Below, one piece after another: positions 23,400 to 36,500 of a stretch of DNA of 64,000 nt. Position 1 is the stretch's first letter. Each line of letters opens with the position of its first letter. The stretch is from Anodontia alba. Lineage: Eukaryota; Mollusca; Bivalvia; Lucinida; Lucinidae. Below the pieces are notes generated by a model, which did no database searches, was not told the origin of the DNA, and worked only from the letters and a program-made list of their open reading frames with translations. Location: contig OZ024829.1 of NCBI GenBank assembly GCA_964016985.1, positions 74,289,610 to 74,353,609 on the forward strand, in the 5' to 3' direction. The translations under genes and the position numbers were made by a program.

Positions 23400-25220
23400 A
23401 GAAACACAACTTATTGTTAAGAAATAAATGCGTGATTATCAGTTTGGAGATGTAAAATTTATCCATCACACTGTTTTCTTCTGCTCATTCATAACACTTC
23501 ACCACCGAGTTCTTGTCTGCTGATACATTTAACAATGCCATTAAGATCTACCTGTACCACACATATTCGTAAATATTAAGTTTATTAGATATGCAGCTTG
23601 TCTGGTACAGTTCTTGAATACCTGCCCCTTCTACATCTATAGTTTCTATTTCATGAGGGATACGTAAAATAGCCATTTTATAATTCAGGTCTCTTCATCG
23701 TTTTGCCCCTGAATCTTTTATGCCGTCTTTTTGACTTCGATTTAGAAGTAAAAAGTGTATTTTAGTTGCAGTTCCGCAGGTGGGTGTAAGGCAGTTGAAA
23801 AGCCACCCGAGTCTGGGTCTAAAATTATGGAACCCATGACATGTTAATCTTTGAGGCGTTATGGTTAACCGTAGGACAAAAGAAACCTGTTATTATGCGT
23901 ATACAAAAGGTAATTACTCTGATGTTGTCACAATATTACTATGACTAGGGAAAAATATACCTGGATTTCTATCTTTAAAATACATGTTTCTCAATCAGAA
24001 TGCTAGTGATATATTTTAAGCAATGTAATTCATTTGGCGCAAAATAACTAATAATTTCTTCCTAATAATTTCTCCCCTGTAAAAACAGTATAACGGTTAT
24101 GGATGATCATAACGTATGAACGTTAGTCTGCAGACTGAGATTATACTAGTAACTTTACTGGTTTACAACCTACATGTAAATCTTACATATGTTTTACATC
24201 AAGCTACCTAACGTCTAATGTCGGTATACACTGAAAAAAATATCATTCTATAATAAAACCGTTCTAGTCAGCATATACGATCGGTAATGTCAGAAAACCT
24301 ACCTTTTGACAGTATCCGCGCAGTCAGATCAGACTCTTTGTTGTCCGCATCAAGAAGCTTTGCATCCTTGGTTATCCAAAAATTGCACAATTGAAAAGAT
24401 TCTGATTAGACTGCGTGAATGAGCAGGACGCGCATATCCGAATGTACGTTTTCTGAGTTTGCGGCTCATATACAAACATGAATTCCTAGAGTTCTCAGTC
24501 TGTTTTTAACTTAATACGTTTTACCATTTTACGCGATTTATTACAGTTGTAATGGATGATATCTTTAAAGGTAGCAAAGTAAAACTATATAATTTTTAAA
24601 CTTCAAAGCTGGAAATGGGTTATTAAATGTATTACAGCGGGTGCTACAGTTAACACAGTTGTGATAGCTAACATTCCGTTCAGACTGAACGCTACATTTC
24701 AAGACTTTGAAAGTAATATTATCCTGTACTTGGTAAAAATAAAGCAAGAACTGGACTGTGTGTTGAAATTTAAGTATACCTTAAAATCGCTTAATTTAAT
24801 TTTGACACTGAAACAAGACATAAAACGTATGAGTTTGCTCCAATCATACCATGTTTTAGAATCCGTCGCAAAGTCTATATTCGAAAAACATAGGTGACTG
24901 TGCTTAATAAGAAAATGTCTTTATAACGACCTAATGAAATCAATTAGCTATCTGTTTTCAGAAATAAGATGTCAGTGATTTGTTTACATTCTATTATTTT
25001 AAAGATACGTCTACCTAAAGTATCTTGCATAGTTATTGTCGAACTGGTGTGATTGTTTTCTCGACATAGAAATGGACACTTCATATACTGTGGTAGTTGT
25101 GCTTTAAAATCATTTTTGTGAACATTATCTGTCCTTTTAAAAAACGTAACACCCACAACAGATAGTTGTTTATTCTCCTGAAATAACTTATTCAATATTA
25201 TTTTCGCTGCCTGTAAGTCT
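23400..25220. other. Gene-free stretch
   Basis: Short open frames show no family features, and I saw no S1-S4 channel exon here. A degenerate SINE-like piece lies at 24290-24450. Confidence 0.4.
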
Positions 25221-25221
25221 G

Positions 25222-25333
<112 letters not shown>

Positions 25334-25625
25334 GCCAAGGGATAGGCACATACCTGCACGATCTGCTCTCGTCAATTTTCTGGTGACCTCTGTACACCCT
25401 TAAGTAAAATTAAATGCAAGCAGCAAACGAGGAATTAGAAATGGTGTGTCTCTCTCTTAGTTCTTTCGTAACTTTCGTAAAACCTTCCAATACATCAAGT
25501 GAAAAGATATGGAAGCAAAAGTGCGACTTGCCGACGTCCGAATAGATAGTAAAGCATTCTTTTTTTTTAATTTCTCGATTTCATCCATTAACCCGCAAGT
25601 GTCAAAAAGAATTCTGACAAATTCA

Positions 25626-25961
25626 TCCCATACTGTTTACAATCTATCGACAACACCTTGCATATTCATTCACTCCTTACTGCTTACAATCTATTGATAA
25701 CACCTTGCATATTCACCCTTTACTGTTTACTGTCTATCGACGACACTTTGCATATTCACCGTCTATCGACGACACCTTGCATATTCATTCACCCCTTACT
25801 ATTTACTGTCTATCGACGACACCTTGCATATTCATTCACCCCTTACTGTTTACTGTCTATCGACGACACCTTGCATATTCATTCACCCCTTACTGTTTAC
25901 TGTCTATCGACGACACCTTGCATATTCATTCATCCCTTACTGCTTACTGTCTATCGACAAT
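25626..25961. repeat. 47-bp minisatellite
   Basis: About seven copies of a 47-base unit (key words CCTTGCATATTCATTCA, TTTACTGTCTATCGAC), with the early copies shortened. Because 47 is not a multiple of three, successive copies pass through all three frames. This creates overlapping frames with the same rotating peptides. Confidence 0.95.
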
Positions 25962-26567
25962 GTAATTCTCAAGTTCGTATTTCGGCAGTGGCCTTTTCAA
26001 TGGAAAAGCATAAAATCTTCACTCAGTCACATTTTGACTGTGATAATATTCTAACATTTTCGAGGACGTTTCATCAAGTCACCAGAAAATTTTTGATTGG
26101 GCATTAATGAAATATTGGTGCAAATTACAGGATACTGTCCTTTTTATGATCGCCTAAATTTATGATGGTACACTGATAAGTATGAGTAGTCTACATTTTA
26201 GAGGCCATTTTTATTTTATGCAATTAGGTGCATTTTATCTCAAAATCCAGGTTGGTAAAAGTCATCATATGACGCAGAAAGACAACTTCCAAGATGTACT
26301 CATTATTGCCACTTGCATTGCTATTTATACTGGCTAAAGAAATCTAACAAGTAAAAAATAAATAAATAAATATTTCTTCTGGGTAGGCATGTCTACTAGG
26401 TTAAATTACATAAAATTTCAAAATTTCAAAATAAATAAATAAATAAATAAATGATAAACAACACATTTGAATAACCTTTAGAAAACATCATATTTGATTA
26501 CCATATTGCAGTATATATGGTTATACCTTTCAAATATACATCTGTGTTTGAATTACCTTTTTTCCAG

Positions 26568-26717
26568 TTTTTAGCCATTGCAGGGAAGTTCATGAGGATT
26601 TTTAACCTTATATGTCTAATGTTCCTACTGGGCCATTGGAACGGGTGCTTACAATTTTTGGTTCCTACACTGCAAGACTTCCCCAAAGATTGCTGGGTAT
26701 CGATAGAAGAACTCCAG
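26568..26717 (+). CDS. HCN: HCN channel exon: S5 segment
   Basis: The first recognisable exon of a hyperpolarisation-activated, cyclic-nucleotide-gated cation channel, a tetrameric plasma-membrane pacemaker channel. Fifty codons start in phase 0 after a pyrimidine-rich acceptor (ACCTTTTTTCCAG) and end in phase 0 before a GTTTGT donor. The peptide covers S5 and the start of the turret: [20 protein letters not shown], then [20 protein letters not shown]. The [20 protein letters not shown] run is diagnostic for HCN among voltage-gated channels. The next exon is 2.6 kb downstream. Exons for the N-terminus and S1-S4 were not found in the 26.5 kb upstream. Confidence 0.95.
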
Positions 26718-26790
26718 GTTTGTATACAGTTTTTTTTTTCTTAAATAAGTACACAGTGGACGCCATGTTCATTTTTAATGCAAACAGATA

Positions 26791-26792
<2 letters not shown>

Positions 26793-26849
<57 letters not shown>
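26793..26849. repeat. (CT)n microsatellite in HCN intron
   Basis: Pure CT run 75 bases downstream of the S5 exon donor. Confidence 0.95.
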
Positions 26850-26851
<2 letters not shown>

Positions 26852-29300
26852 CACTGAGGTTCCCGCATGTTAGAGTTTACGCATGTACGGGAAAATAAAT
26901 AAAATAACAGCTTCAATACTTGTTTTGTCGCTTTAGTGTCTTATCTAATAGTACGGACCATACTATGTCATTGCAGATGATTCCATTATGCTTAATTAAG
27001 GACATACAGTGTTACTTTTGTCGGTCTGTGTAAGTTTTCCGTGTCCACTTTATAACTGCCTAATGTTTGGGTGGATCCGGTACAAATGTTTACCATGATA
27101 AGATAATGTGTGCTACGAAAGTCTGTAGACCAACTGTCTCATATTACAAAAAATGTTTCCAATCCATAATTGAGTTATCTGTAGCAAACTTCAAATCGCA
27201 CTTGGCACAGCCGTTCTCCATAACACGATAAACAGACTGAGATCAAACTGTAGATGGACAATCCTTTATCTAGATTAGGGTAGGCATATTCAGTAATCTT
27301 AATCATCTGTAATTGAATACTTCGTTTCAGAGTAATTAAAAAGATGTGTAATCATTGTCTAACATGAGCACATGTAATGTAATATAATCAAGTACAGTGA
27401 AAATATGGATGTACCCAACTAACAAGATACTGTTTTTGAAACTTTACTACAATGTTGTGCGTTGGTTTTGAAAATGTTTTGTTTTTTGGTTTTATCAGGG
27501 ATGTTTGAAAATTTCTAAAACAAAATCTAAAGGTTTTGGTGAAACGTTCGTGAAAACTTTCCGATAACTTCTATGCAACCGTCCAGAGACCTCTTGGTGT
27601 ATTTGCTTTAATTATTTTATCAATATTCAGAGGGTTTGGATGGGGGTTACCAAGAATAGATACGTGTAATCATTAACGTTTTAGCCCTTTAATCAGTAAT
27701 CGATAAAGCCGTTTTTGAAAAAAATGTATATTTCAGAATTAATTGGCTTAATCTTTACTTTTTAGATCACAAAAGTCGCTAATCATTAAAAATCAAGCCT
27801 AAGATCGCTATTCACTAAAAATAAGGTCATTAATCACTAATCGATAAACCCCATCCAGCCCCTCATATTAGACAGAAAAGCAGTGCAAAAGCTTGAAGAC
27901 ATAACTGCTACTCACACGCAGCTTGAAATGACACGGGCATGAAACATGACGGAAATTTAGTTAAACTGCCAATACGTGTCAACTATTGTTTACTAGGAAC
28001 AGAAAGACACAAAAATAATACTCCAATGGCAGACCATGGGTATCTGCACCACCTCTTCAAGTAAGGTTTGTCATGAGGATCGATCACCCTATGTCTAGGG
28101 GAGACCCCACCTCTCTCAAACCAACCTGCATGAGGATCGGAAATCCCAAACCACGCCATTTTTTGTACACACAAGTTGATATAAACACAATATTTCCAAC
28201 AGGTTTTTGATTATTAAAAACTAAATTTCTTGGGTGGTCGTAAGGGGTAAACATTGACAAACAGATGCATGGACAGACCGAAAACTGGAATCTTATATCG
28301 CGCTATGCTGTAGCATAAGCTTTAAGCTCGGATGGGGTGATAACGCCGAATTTAACAAAATAAAAGTCATGAAAACTTTATTTGTTACATTTTTTATTTC
28401 ATTTTGTACAGTTGAATCGTCATCTTCCAGAACTTCCTTCCATAGCGTCTGCAAGAACCTGAAAAAATGCATGTTTACTCACTCAAAAATAACTTACTTT
28501 GATGCTCAATAATTGGTAAAATAAACGAAATTAAAAGATAAATTAATGACAACGTTACAAAACGGCTAACTGAAGTAAGAAGCGGCCACGTAGTAACAAA
28601 AGTTTTTTTTTTTTTTTTTTTTTTTTCCAAAATAACGTTCTTGAACGTTGTATCGTTGCGATATCTTGCAATGAAATCTGTAGAGCCCTTTCAGTGATGG
28701 CTCGCTTATAATATTGCTTAGTATTTTTTTTTCTCTTATTCAAATTTGTATATTTTACATTACATCGCTGCGAAAAAGTTCCTTTTATGTAAACATGCGA
28801 CAACGGGGAAACGTCTAAGTGCGGTTTTTATAACGTCGAGTCAAACCAAACATTTCTACAACCAACTTCTAACGTAACAGTTACGTTTCAATAATGTTAT
28901 GTTCGACCTAACCCTTTTGTAACTAAACGCTGATGTTCCGGTAACGTTTTCTGTCAACTGGGTAATTGTGATTACATTCAGATTTCGTTTAAAGGCAATC
29001 CTTATTTGAGTGAAACTATGCAAGGGTGTCCACAAGGACGTGGGCTTCAATTCATCAAATGTGCACGTGTAACGCATGCCAGTGTTGGTTATGTACATGT
29101 CCAAAACGAAATTAATAAAATAAAAATTAAGGTCTTGAAGCCATTGTATGGAAGCCATCCAATATTCTGGGTGGTTGCGATGGCAATAATAAGGATTGTT
29201 ACATGACATCTGCCGATTCATATACGCAACGACTGGTTCACCTAGTTGAGCGAAGCATGGACTGCTGGCCTCCTACTTTTCTTATTATTATTTATTTCAG
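26850..29300. other. HCN intron between S5 and pore exons
   Basis: Includes a region with repeated TCACTAATCGATAA-type words near 27690-27850 and a T-run at 28604-28626. No mobile element or internal exon is recognised. Confidence 0.5.
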
Positions 29301-29519
29301 GATGCTCACTGGGGTCAACAATATACATGGTCACTCTTCAAAGCTCTTTCACATATGCTATGCATTGGATATGGCCGTTTTCCACCACAGAATATGACAG
29401 ATACGTGGTTAACTATACTGAGCATGTTGAGTGGTGCCACTTGTTATGCATTGTTTCTTGGTCATACCACAACTATTATCCAGTCTTTCGATACTTCAAG
29501 ACGATTGTATAATGAAAAG
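29301..29519 (+). CDS. HCN: HCN channel exon: pore helix, GYG filter, S6
   Basis: Seventy-three codons in phase 0 between TATTTATTTCAG and the donor AAAG/GTAAGC. The peptide begins [19 protein letters not shown] and contains CIGYG, with the filter codons for GYG at 29367-29375, then [14 protein letters not shown]6 follows as [20 protein letters not shown] and ends [14 protein letters not shown]. The CIGYGR filter with Cys in front and Arg after it is typical of HCN channels rather than K+-selective relatives. S6 keeps the GATCYA and GH.T motifs of the family. It joins in frame to the C-linker exon (next residues FKQVEEYM), matching the usual HCN exon boundary. Confidence 0.97.
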
Positions 29520-29999
29520 GTAAGCATGTATATGCAGTACACAGAACTTTAATACCAAGAAATGAAACTAAAAGTGTATACAGGTAAAGATCACCAGCTG
29601 GATTATCAAGATATCTGTATGCACAGTGGAAAGTGACAAACTTTTACTTTCACAGGTAATCTATACTATTATACAGAGTATCTCATTAATACTCACGGGG
29701 AATTTATAACATCGCATAAGTCGCTTTAAAATGTATTAGAAAGGTGCCTTCTTTTAATGGTTTGACTTGCAAAAGAATTGTTTTCATTAACTTGATCAAA
29801 CAGCACTTAAAAATCATCGCATTTATATAAATAGTTGTTGTTTTGTTTTACCATAACTCTTAAAAAAATATAGATTCTCTGAATTGAAGTTTGTGGTTCA
29901 TAACATGGGCACCACCAGATTCGGGCTATATTCAATAAAGCAAATTACACGTGAGGTTTTTTTTTTCCATTTTTTTTAACGCTTATTGTTAACCCGTTG

Positions 30000-30450
30000 C
30001 ATGACGAGATGACTCTGAGTTGGAAGCCTTTATGCGAACCGAATTGTTATGTATTTCTGTATTAAGAGTAGCATCGGGACCCAGGTGAAGTTGGCTAGCT
30101 GTAAAAGTATTTTAAGCCCCCCCTCCCCCCCCCCCCCCCCCCCCCCCCCGGTAGTTTATTCTACTGACCGTTCTAAGGCGGTGGTCCCGGTGTTAGTCTT
30201 ACTCTTTGTTGCTTTGTGGTTTATTCTACGAGGCGATTTGTTTTAAATCTTGCCTTGTTTTATTTTGTTCTTGCGTTTTTTCAGTCCTTTGAACATTGGG
30301 ATTACCTCACTAGGGGAAGAGAGTGTTTTTCGTACGTTTGTTTGATTTGCGCTAGTATGATTTTGTCTGTTTCTCTTCCTCTTGGTGTCTGGGAAGGGCT
30401 GCGGCTTGTGCACTCCCTGGACCTTTCTCTTACCACTTTTTCTGAACTGT
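30000..30450 (+). mobile_element. Penelope-like element 3' segment, inverted copy (copy J)
   Basis: The plus strand matches the reverse complement of the 3' segment repeated in the 42.7-54.7 kb array: CCTTTATGCGAACCGAATT, GCATCGGGACCCAGGTGAAG, GACCGTTCTAAGGCGGTGGT, then LPLGVWEGLRLV in the 3' frame. It is the only copy in this orientation. The poly-C tract at 30119-30149 is an expansion of a short C-run seen in other copies. It sits in the HCN intron between pore and C-linker exons and carries no RT. Confidence 0.85.
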
Positions 30451-30679
30451 GAAATATGTACAGTGAATTGTTGCCTACGAACTGTGAAATATGGAACTAT
30501 CAAATTTAAAATTGAAGTATGACTTACGAACTTGTTACCCACGTACGCATAATAATCTTCTATCGAATTACTGTATGTTAAATAGGACTGCATGACTCTT
30601 TAGCCTATGTTAATGGATATGTGTGTTTGCTTTTGTTGTAACATCTTGAAATTCAGTGTTTGTTTTTGCTCACTTTCAG

Positions 30680-30826
30680 TTTAAGCAGGTAGAAGAATAT
30701 ATGATCTATCGCAAGCTTCCACGATCGTTACGTCAGAAAGTGACGGAATACTACGAACACCGATATCAGGGTAAAATGTTTGACGAGGAGAGAATACTCG
30801 GAGAACTCAACGAATGTCTTAGACAG
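30680..30826 (+). CDS. HCN: HCN channel exon: C-linker
   Basis: Forty-nine codons, phase 0 at both ends, between TTGCTCACTTTCAG and the donor GACAG/GTGTGT. The peptide [20 protein letters not shown] then [20 protein letters not shown] and GELNECLRQ covers helices A' to D' of the C-linker. That segment passes cAMP binding to the gate. [13 protein letters not shown] is strongly conserved in HCN. The next in-frame exon is at 32796, so the intervening exon copy at 32584 must be skipped to make a full channel. Confidence 0.97.
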
Positions 30827-32285
30827 GTGTGTCTCTCAGCTTTCATGGTTTAATCTTATATAATTAGATAATATTAAATTCGGCGACCTGATATGAACTC
30901 ACGCCCGTTTCAATGCACGTAATCACCACTTAGGTCAAAAACTGTGATGGCAAACTCCCTGTTTACCACAACACATGATCTAGAACACATCAATATGTAT
31001 GGTTATTTCAGATGTCATAATTAGACACAGTTAGAGTGGATGCTAAGCGTAAAACTATAGAAGTTTTCAAGTGCGCACGAAATTGTCTTACATTGCATTT
31101 CTATTATGTTTGATAACTACGACATTAAATTGATTTTCCAAACATTTCACATACTGACAAAAGCTTGAAAAAAAAACAGAAAAAAATGCACTGTTCTATC
31201 ATAAATAAAAGTGTTGAGGGATAGACAAAACATGTAATGTAGACAAGGGAGAGAAACTATCACATGACAATGTAACGCGCATTTTAGCTGCTTGCAACAA
31301 AGGAATATTTTTGTAATGTATTGTCTAAGAATGGTTGAATATTATATGCGTTATCACAGAATGTCTATAAGATACTGACTCTGTTTCTCGTGCATCTCTA
31401 GTCTTAACACCAACACCTTAACCTTTACACATGGCGCTGTTATGAGAAACCAACTTAATACAGTGGACCAGGAATCATGGGTCCAGTCAAATACTAATAA
31501 TCTTCATGTGCCATTTCTCTACGCAACTGTAATCCAAATCTCAGTCCTCAGCCTTATAGTTAAAGTAAAGGTCAAATATTTATAATATACTTTACTCGCA
31601 TTTCCTCAGACGCAAAAGTGAGTAAAACCTTGCTGCTTATAGATAATGAGAAGGTCACCAATGTCAGAAAACTTTGAAATATGGGTCAAGTTTAAGTAAT
31701 TACAAGTACCATATATCCCGCACTTACAGTTATTCAGAAACTAATCCAACATATAAATAAAGGCAGTGAAAAATAAAGATTAGTTCCACTGACAGTGGGC
31801 GCCAGCTGCTCCCCCTACAGTTGCAAGTGTACTACAGGTACCATCCTGACTTAAACGTACATTGATCATTAAATTACCTAATTCAGCGAAACATGAAAGT
31901 TAGTCAAGACCATATATTGATGAGGGGCCTTCCCTGCTTTCAGCTAGATGTATTTGTATCCAAGTCCCCAGTCCTAATGGCTGTGTGACACTTACCCAAC
32001 CATGGAAGGTACTTAACACAATGAAACACACACAAAAAAAATGTTTTTGTCACACATGTTGGATTTCATCCGCTCTCCTCCATATGCAACTGTCACATTT
32101 GAAGATCATATGAAGATCAAATACCTTATAGTATCTGAGAAACTCATCCGAACACACTGGGTGAACATTGCGTCAACACTATTCCATGCCCTTATATCAT
32201 AGGTATTAGTTGCAATGATAGACTAAAACGTTACTTTAGTTGTCTATTTTACCAAACTGCCATACACTTTTTTATGAACAAGAGC
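30827..32285. other. HCN intron sequence after the C-linker exon
   Basis: About 1.46 kb without a recognised element or coding frame. Confidence 0.4.
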
Positions 32286-32745
32286 TGCTTCATACAAATC
32301 ATGTTTTCTATCATAGAAGTTCATGTAAGATCAGAATGTAAGGTGTGTTCAGAAAACGTACCTGTACCGTATACAGTTCATATAATTTATGAGAAATCTT
32401 TATATTTTCCAGGCGGTTCCTCTTTTGCAGTTGTTCTTTGTTCGTCGTCGGTGCTTTCACATGTGGCGTTTGCTTTGTCATTGTTCGTTCCTCATCTCTC
32501 CTTCTTTTGGTGACTCGTAGAGCCTGTACTTCGTGACTGTGACTTCACCTATGTTTGTTAATTGGTACTTTAAATGTTTTCAGAGATTTGTTTGCTGACC
32601 AACGCTAAAAGAGTTGCAAATGTCAAAGCGGAAACATATGTTAATGTGTTTTCATTACCAATGGAGCATTTTAAGGACATTCTAGAGCGATATCCGGAAA
32701 CACGTAGAACTATGGAAAGCGTCGCAGCTGAGCGCTTAACTAACA
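32286..32745 (+). pseudogene. HCN: Displaced partial copy of the last HCN exon with its upstream intron
   Basis: Matches 54671-55132 through some 300 bases of intron, the acceptor (TTTTCAG ending 32583) and the first ~160 bases of the last HCN exon (exon part from 32584). The exon part encodes EICLLTNAKRV.., with about ten differences by eye, eight changing amino acids (for example S to N, A to E, Y to F, S to P). Homology stops after GAGCGCTTAACTAA, so the tail, the stop and any clear donor are missing. It precedes the exon (32796) it should follow. Spliced after the C-linker exon it would be out of frame, giving R-F-V-C then TGA. The left end includes a short Penelope-like fragment also present at 54671-54705, so the copy was made after that insertion. 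Confidence 0.9.
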
Positions 32746-32795
32746 TTAACTTAACTTAACATTGCTGATTTTAATCTTTATGTTGTATTTTGCAG

Positions 32796-33039
32796 GAGGT
32801 GATCAACCACAATTGTAGATCTCTGGTAGCTTCAGTACCCTTCTTTACGAATGCTGATAATCATTTTGTTTCTGAAGTTGTAAGCAAACTGGACTTTGAG
32901 GTATTCCAGACGGGGGATTATATTATTCGAGAGGGAACTATGGGTAGTAAGATGTATTTTATTCAGGAAGGCATTGTTGATGTGATAACAAAAGACGGAG
33001 AAGTGGCCACATCGCTTTCTGATGGTTCCTATTTTGGAG
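32796..33039 (+). CDS. HCN: HCN channel exon: CNBD, A helix and beta-roll
   Basis: A 244-base exon after TTGTATTTTGCAG. It encodes 81 codons plus one base, ending GGAG before GTATAT. The peptide runs [17 protein letters not shown], then [18 protein letters not shown] and [20 protein letters not shown], ending LSDGSYFG. The last base joins AG of the exon at 54964 to make Glu, giving YFGEICLLT, the conserved phosphate-binding cassette entry. This proves the real partner is the distant last exon, across a 21.9 kb intron. The nearby copy at 32584 is upstream and cannot be used in order. The beta-roll shows the usual GDYIIREG and MYFIQ.G motifs. Confidence 0.97.
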
Positions 33040-33507
33040 GTATATAGTACTTGATAGATAACACTATCACTCTCCATCAGATACATTTGTGGTCAAGGTA
33101 AAGGTTAAGGTCAAATATTGATGGTCTGCCAGTTGCTCTCCCCTAGAAATTTATAAGAACATTTTTTTAAATATAAACAAGAACTAAAACATCAATGAAT
33201 ATTACTTTTTAGAGTTATCTTTGTTCCTAGCTAGTAACTCCAATACCTAGCATGATACTCGTGCTTAGATAGTACAGAAACGTAATGGTGTAGGGTAAGC
33301 AATGTCAAACATGACAAGTTTACAGTTTGAAAAAAAATATAACTATATGAAAACACCTCAACCAAGCATTTTAACATAGTTCCAGCTTTTTACATTCTGC
33401 CTTAACTCAGGTCAAGACCCTAGAACTTGGTTAGCATTAACATAAAATCTTTTTGATTCTCCATCGGCTGCTGTTTACGGTATGTTCTATTTTTGTCGGC
33501 AGTGTTT

Positions 33508-36500
33508 TTAGCTCACCTGAGCCAAATGCTCAAGGTGAGCTTTTGTGACCAATCGTTCGTCGTGCGTCGTGCATCGTGCGTCTGTCAATTTTTTACTTAT
33601 AAGACATCTCCTCCTAAACCGGTGAATGGATTTTGAAATAATTTTACAGGAATGTTCCTTGGGTGACCCTCTACCAAAACTGCGTACATGGTTCCGCTCA
33701 GCTAAACAAACTGGCCACCAGAGCTAAAAATAGAAAACCTTAAAACGACATCTCCTCCTAGGCCACTGGATGGATTTTGAAATAATTTCATAGGAATGTT
33801 CCTTAGATGACCCTCTACCAAAATTGCCTAAATTGTTCCGCTCCGCTTAACATAATGGCTGCCAGAGCTAAAAATAGAAACCTTTAAACGACATCTCCTC
33901 CCAGACTAATGGCCCGATTTCAAAATAATTTCACAGAAATGTTCCTCTCATGCCCCTTTACTAAAATTGCTAAAATGGTTCCGCTCCGCTAAACAAAATG
34001 GCCGCACTAGCTGAAAATAGGAAAAACCTTTAAACGACATCTCCTCCCAGGCCAATGGCCGATTTCAAAATATTTTCACAGAAATGTTCCTCTCATGCCC
34101 CTTTATCAAAATTGCTAGAATGGTTCCGCTCCGCTAAACAAAATGGCCGCCAGAGCTAAAAATAGAAAAAAAAAACCCTTCTAAACGACTTCTTCTAGAC
34201 CAAGGGCCCGATTTCAAAATAATTTTACTGAAATGTTCCTCTCATGCCCCATTACCAAAATAGCTAAAATGATTTAGCTCCGCTGAACAAAATGGCCGCC
34301 AGAGCTAAAAATAGAAAAAGGGCGTAGACTGTCATGTGTCTGTCAACAATTTATTTAAAAGACATATTCTCCTAAACCGGTTAATGTGTTTTGTAATAAT
34401 TTTACAGGAATGTTCCTTGAGTGACTCTCTACCAAAATTGCAAAAATGGTTCCTCTCCGCTAAACAAAATGGCCGTCAGAGCTAAAAATGGAAAAAAACC
34501 TTTAAACAACATCTCCTGTTAGGCCTATGATCGGATTTCAAAATAATTTCACAGAAATGTTCCTCTTATGTCCCTTGACCAAAATTGCTAAAATGGGTCC
34601 CTTTGACTTAAATGTTCCACCAGAGCTAAAAAAAGAAAAAGGGCGTAGACTGTCATGTGTCTGTCAACAATCTACTTAAAGGATATCTCCTCCTAAACGG
34701 GTTTATGGATTTTTGAATAATTTTAATGGACTGTTCCTTGAGTGACTCTCTACCAAAATTGCTAAAATGGTTCTGCTCGGCTGAACAAAATGGCAACCAG
34801 AGCTAAAAATAGAAAACAAAAAAACCTTTTAAATGACACCTTCTCCCAGGCTAATGGCCCGATTTCAAAATAATTTCACAGAAATGTTTCTCTAATGCCC
34901 TTTTACCAAAATTGCTAAAATGGTTCTACTCCGCTGAACAATATGGCCACCAGAGCTTAAAATAGAAAACCTTTAAACAACATCTCTTCGGCATATTACC
35001 GGATTTCAAAATAATTTCACAGAAATGTTCCTCTTATGTCCCTTGACCAAAATTGCTAAAATGGTTCCCTTTGACTTAACAAAATGGCCACCAGAGCAAA
35101 ATATAGAAAAAAGGCATAGACTGTCATGCGTCTGTCACCAATTTACTTAAAAGACATCTTCCCCTAAACCGGTTAATGGATTTTGAAATAATTTTACAGG
35201 AATGTTTCTTGGGTGACCCTTTTACCAAAATTGCTAAAATGGTTCCTTTTGGCTGAACAAAATGGCCACCAGAGCTAAAAAAAGAAAAAAAGGCGTAGAC
35301 TGTCATTCGTCTATCAACAATCTACTTAAGAGACATCTCCACCTAAACGGGTTTATGGATTTTTAAAATAATTTTAATGGACTGTTCCCTGAGTGACTCT
35401 CTACCAAAATTGCTAAAATGGTTCCGCTCGGCTGAACAAAATGGCCGCCAGAGCTAAAAATAGAAAAAAAAACTTTTAAAGGACATCTCCTACCAGGCTA
35501 ATGGCCCTTTTACCAAAATTGCTTAAATGGTTACGCTCCGCTGACCAAAATGGCCACCAGAGCTAAAACTAGAAAAACCTTTAAACATATCCTCTTAGGC
35601 CTATGACCGGACTTCAAAATAATTTCACAGAAATGTTCCTCTTATGTCCCTTGACCAAAATTGCTAAAAAGTTCCCTTTGGCTTAACAAAATAGACACCA
35701 GAGCAAAAAATAGAAAAAGGGCATAGACTGTCGTGCGTCTGTCACCATTTTACTTAAAAGACATCTTCCTCTAAACCGGTTAATAGATTTTGAAATAATT
35801 TTACAGGAATGTTTCTTGGGTGACCCTTTACTAAAATTCCTAAAATGGTTCCATTTGGCTGAACAAAATGGCCAGCAGAGCTAAAAAAAGAAAAAGGGCG
35901 TAGACTGTCATGCATCTATCAACAATCTACTTAAGAGACATCTTCTCCTAAACGGGTTAATGGATTTTGAAATAATTTTACAGGAATGTTCCTTGAGAGA
36001 CCTTCTACCAAAGTTGCTAAACTTGGTTCGCTCAGCTGAACCAAGTAGCCACCAGAGCTAATAATAGAATAAAAAACACTTAAAGGACATCTCCTCCCAG
36101 GCTAATGGCCCGATCTCAAAATAATTTCACAGAAATGTTCCTCAAATGCCCTTTTACCAAAATTGCTAAAATGGTTCAGCTCCGCTGAACAAAATGGCCG
36201 CCAGAGCTTAAAATAGAAAAACCTTTAAACAACAGCTCCTCTTAGGTCTATGACTGGATTTCAAAATAATTTCACAGAAATGTTCCTCTTATATTCCTTG
36301 ACCTAAATTTCTAAAATGGTTCCCTTTGGCTTAACAAAATGGCCACCAGAACTAAAAATGGATTTTGAAATAATTTTACAGGAATTTTCTTGAGTGACCC
36401 TTTACCAAAATTGCTAAAATGGTTCCGTTTGGCTGAACGAAATGGCCACCAGAGCTAAAAAAAAGAAAAAGGGCGTAGACTGTCATGCGTCTATCAACAA

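Noticed and set aside
25658..26107. 149-codon plus-strand frame with repeated peptides
   Set aside because: Product of the 47-bp minisatellite; the unit length is not a multiple of three and all frames give the same rotating peptide.
30216..30593. Open frames on both strands as genes
   Set aside because: Both come from the Penelope-like 3' segment (copy J), which is open on both strands in many copies.
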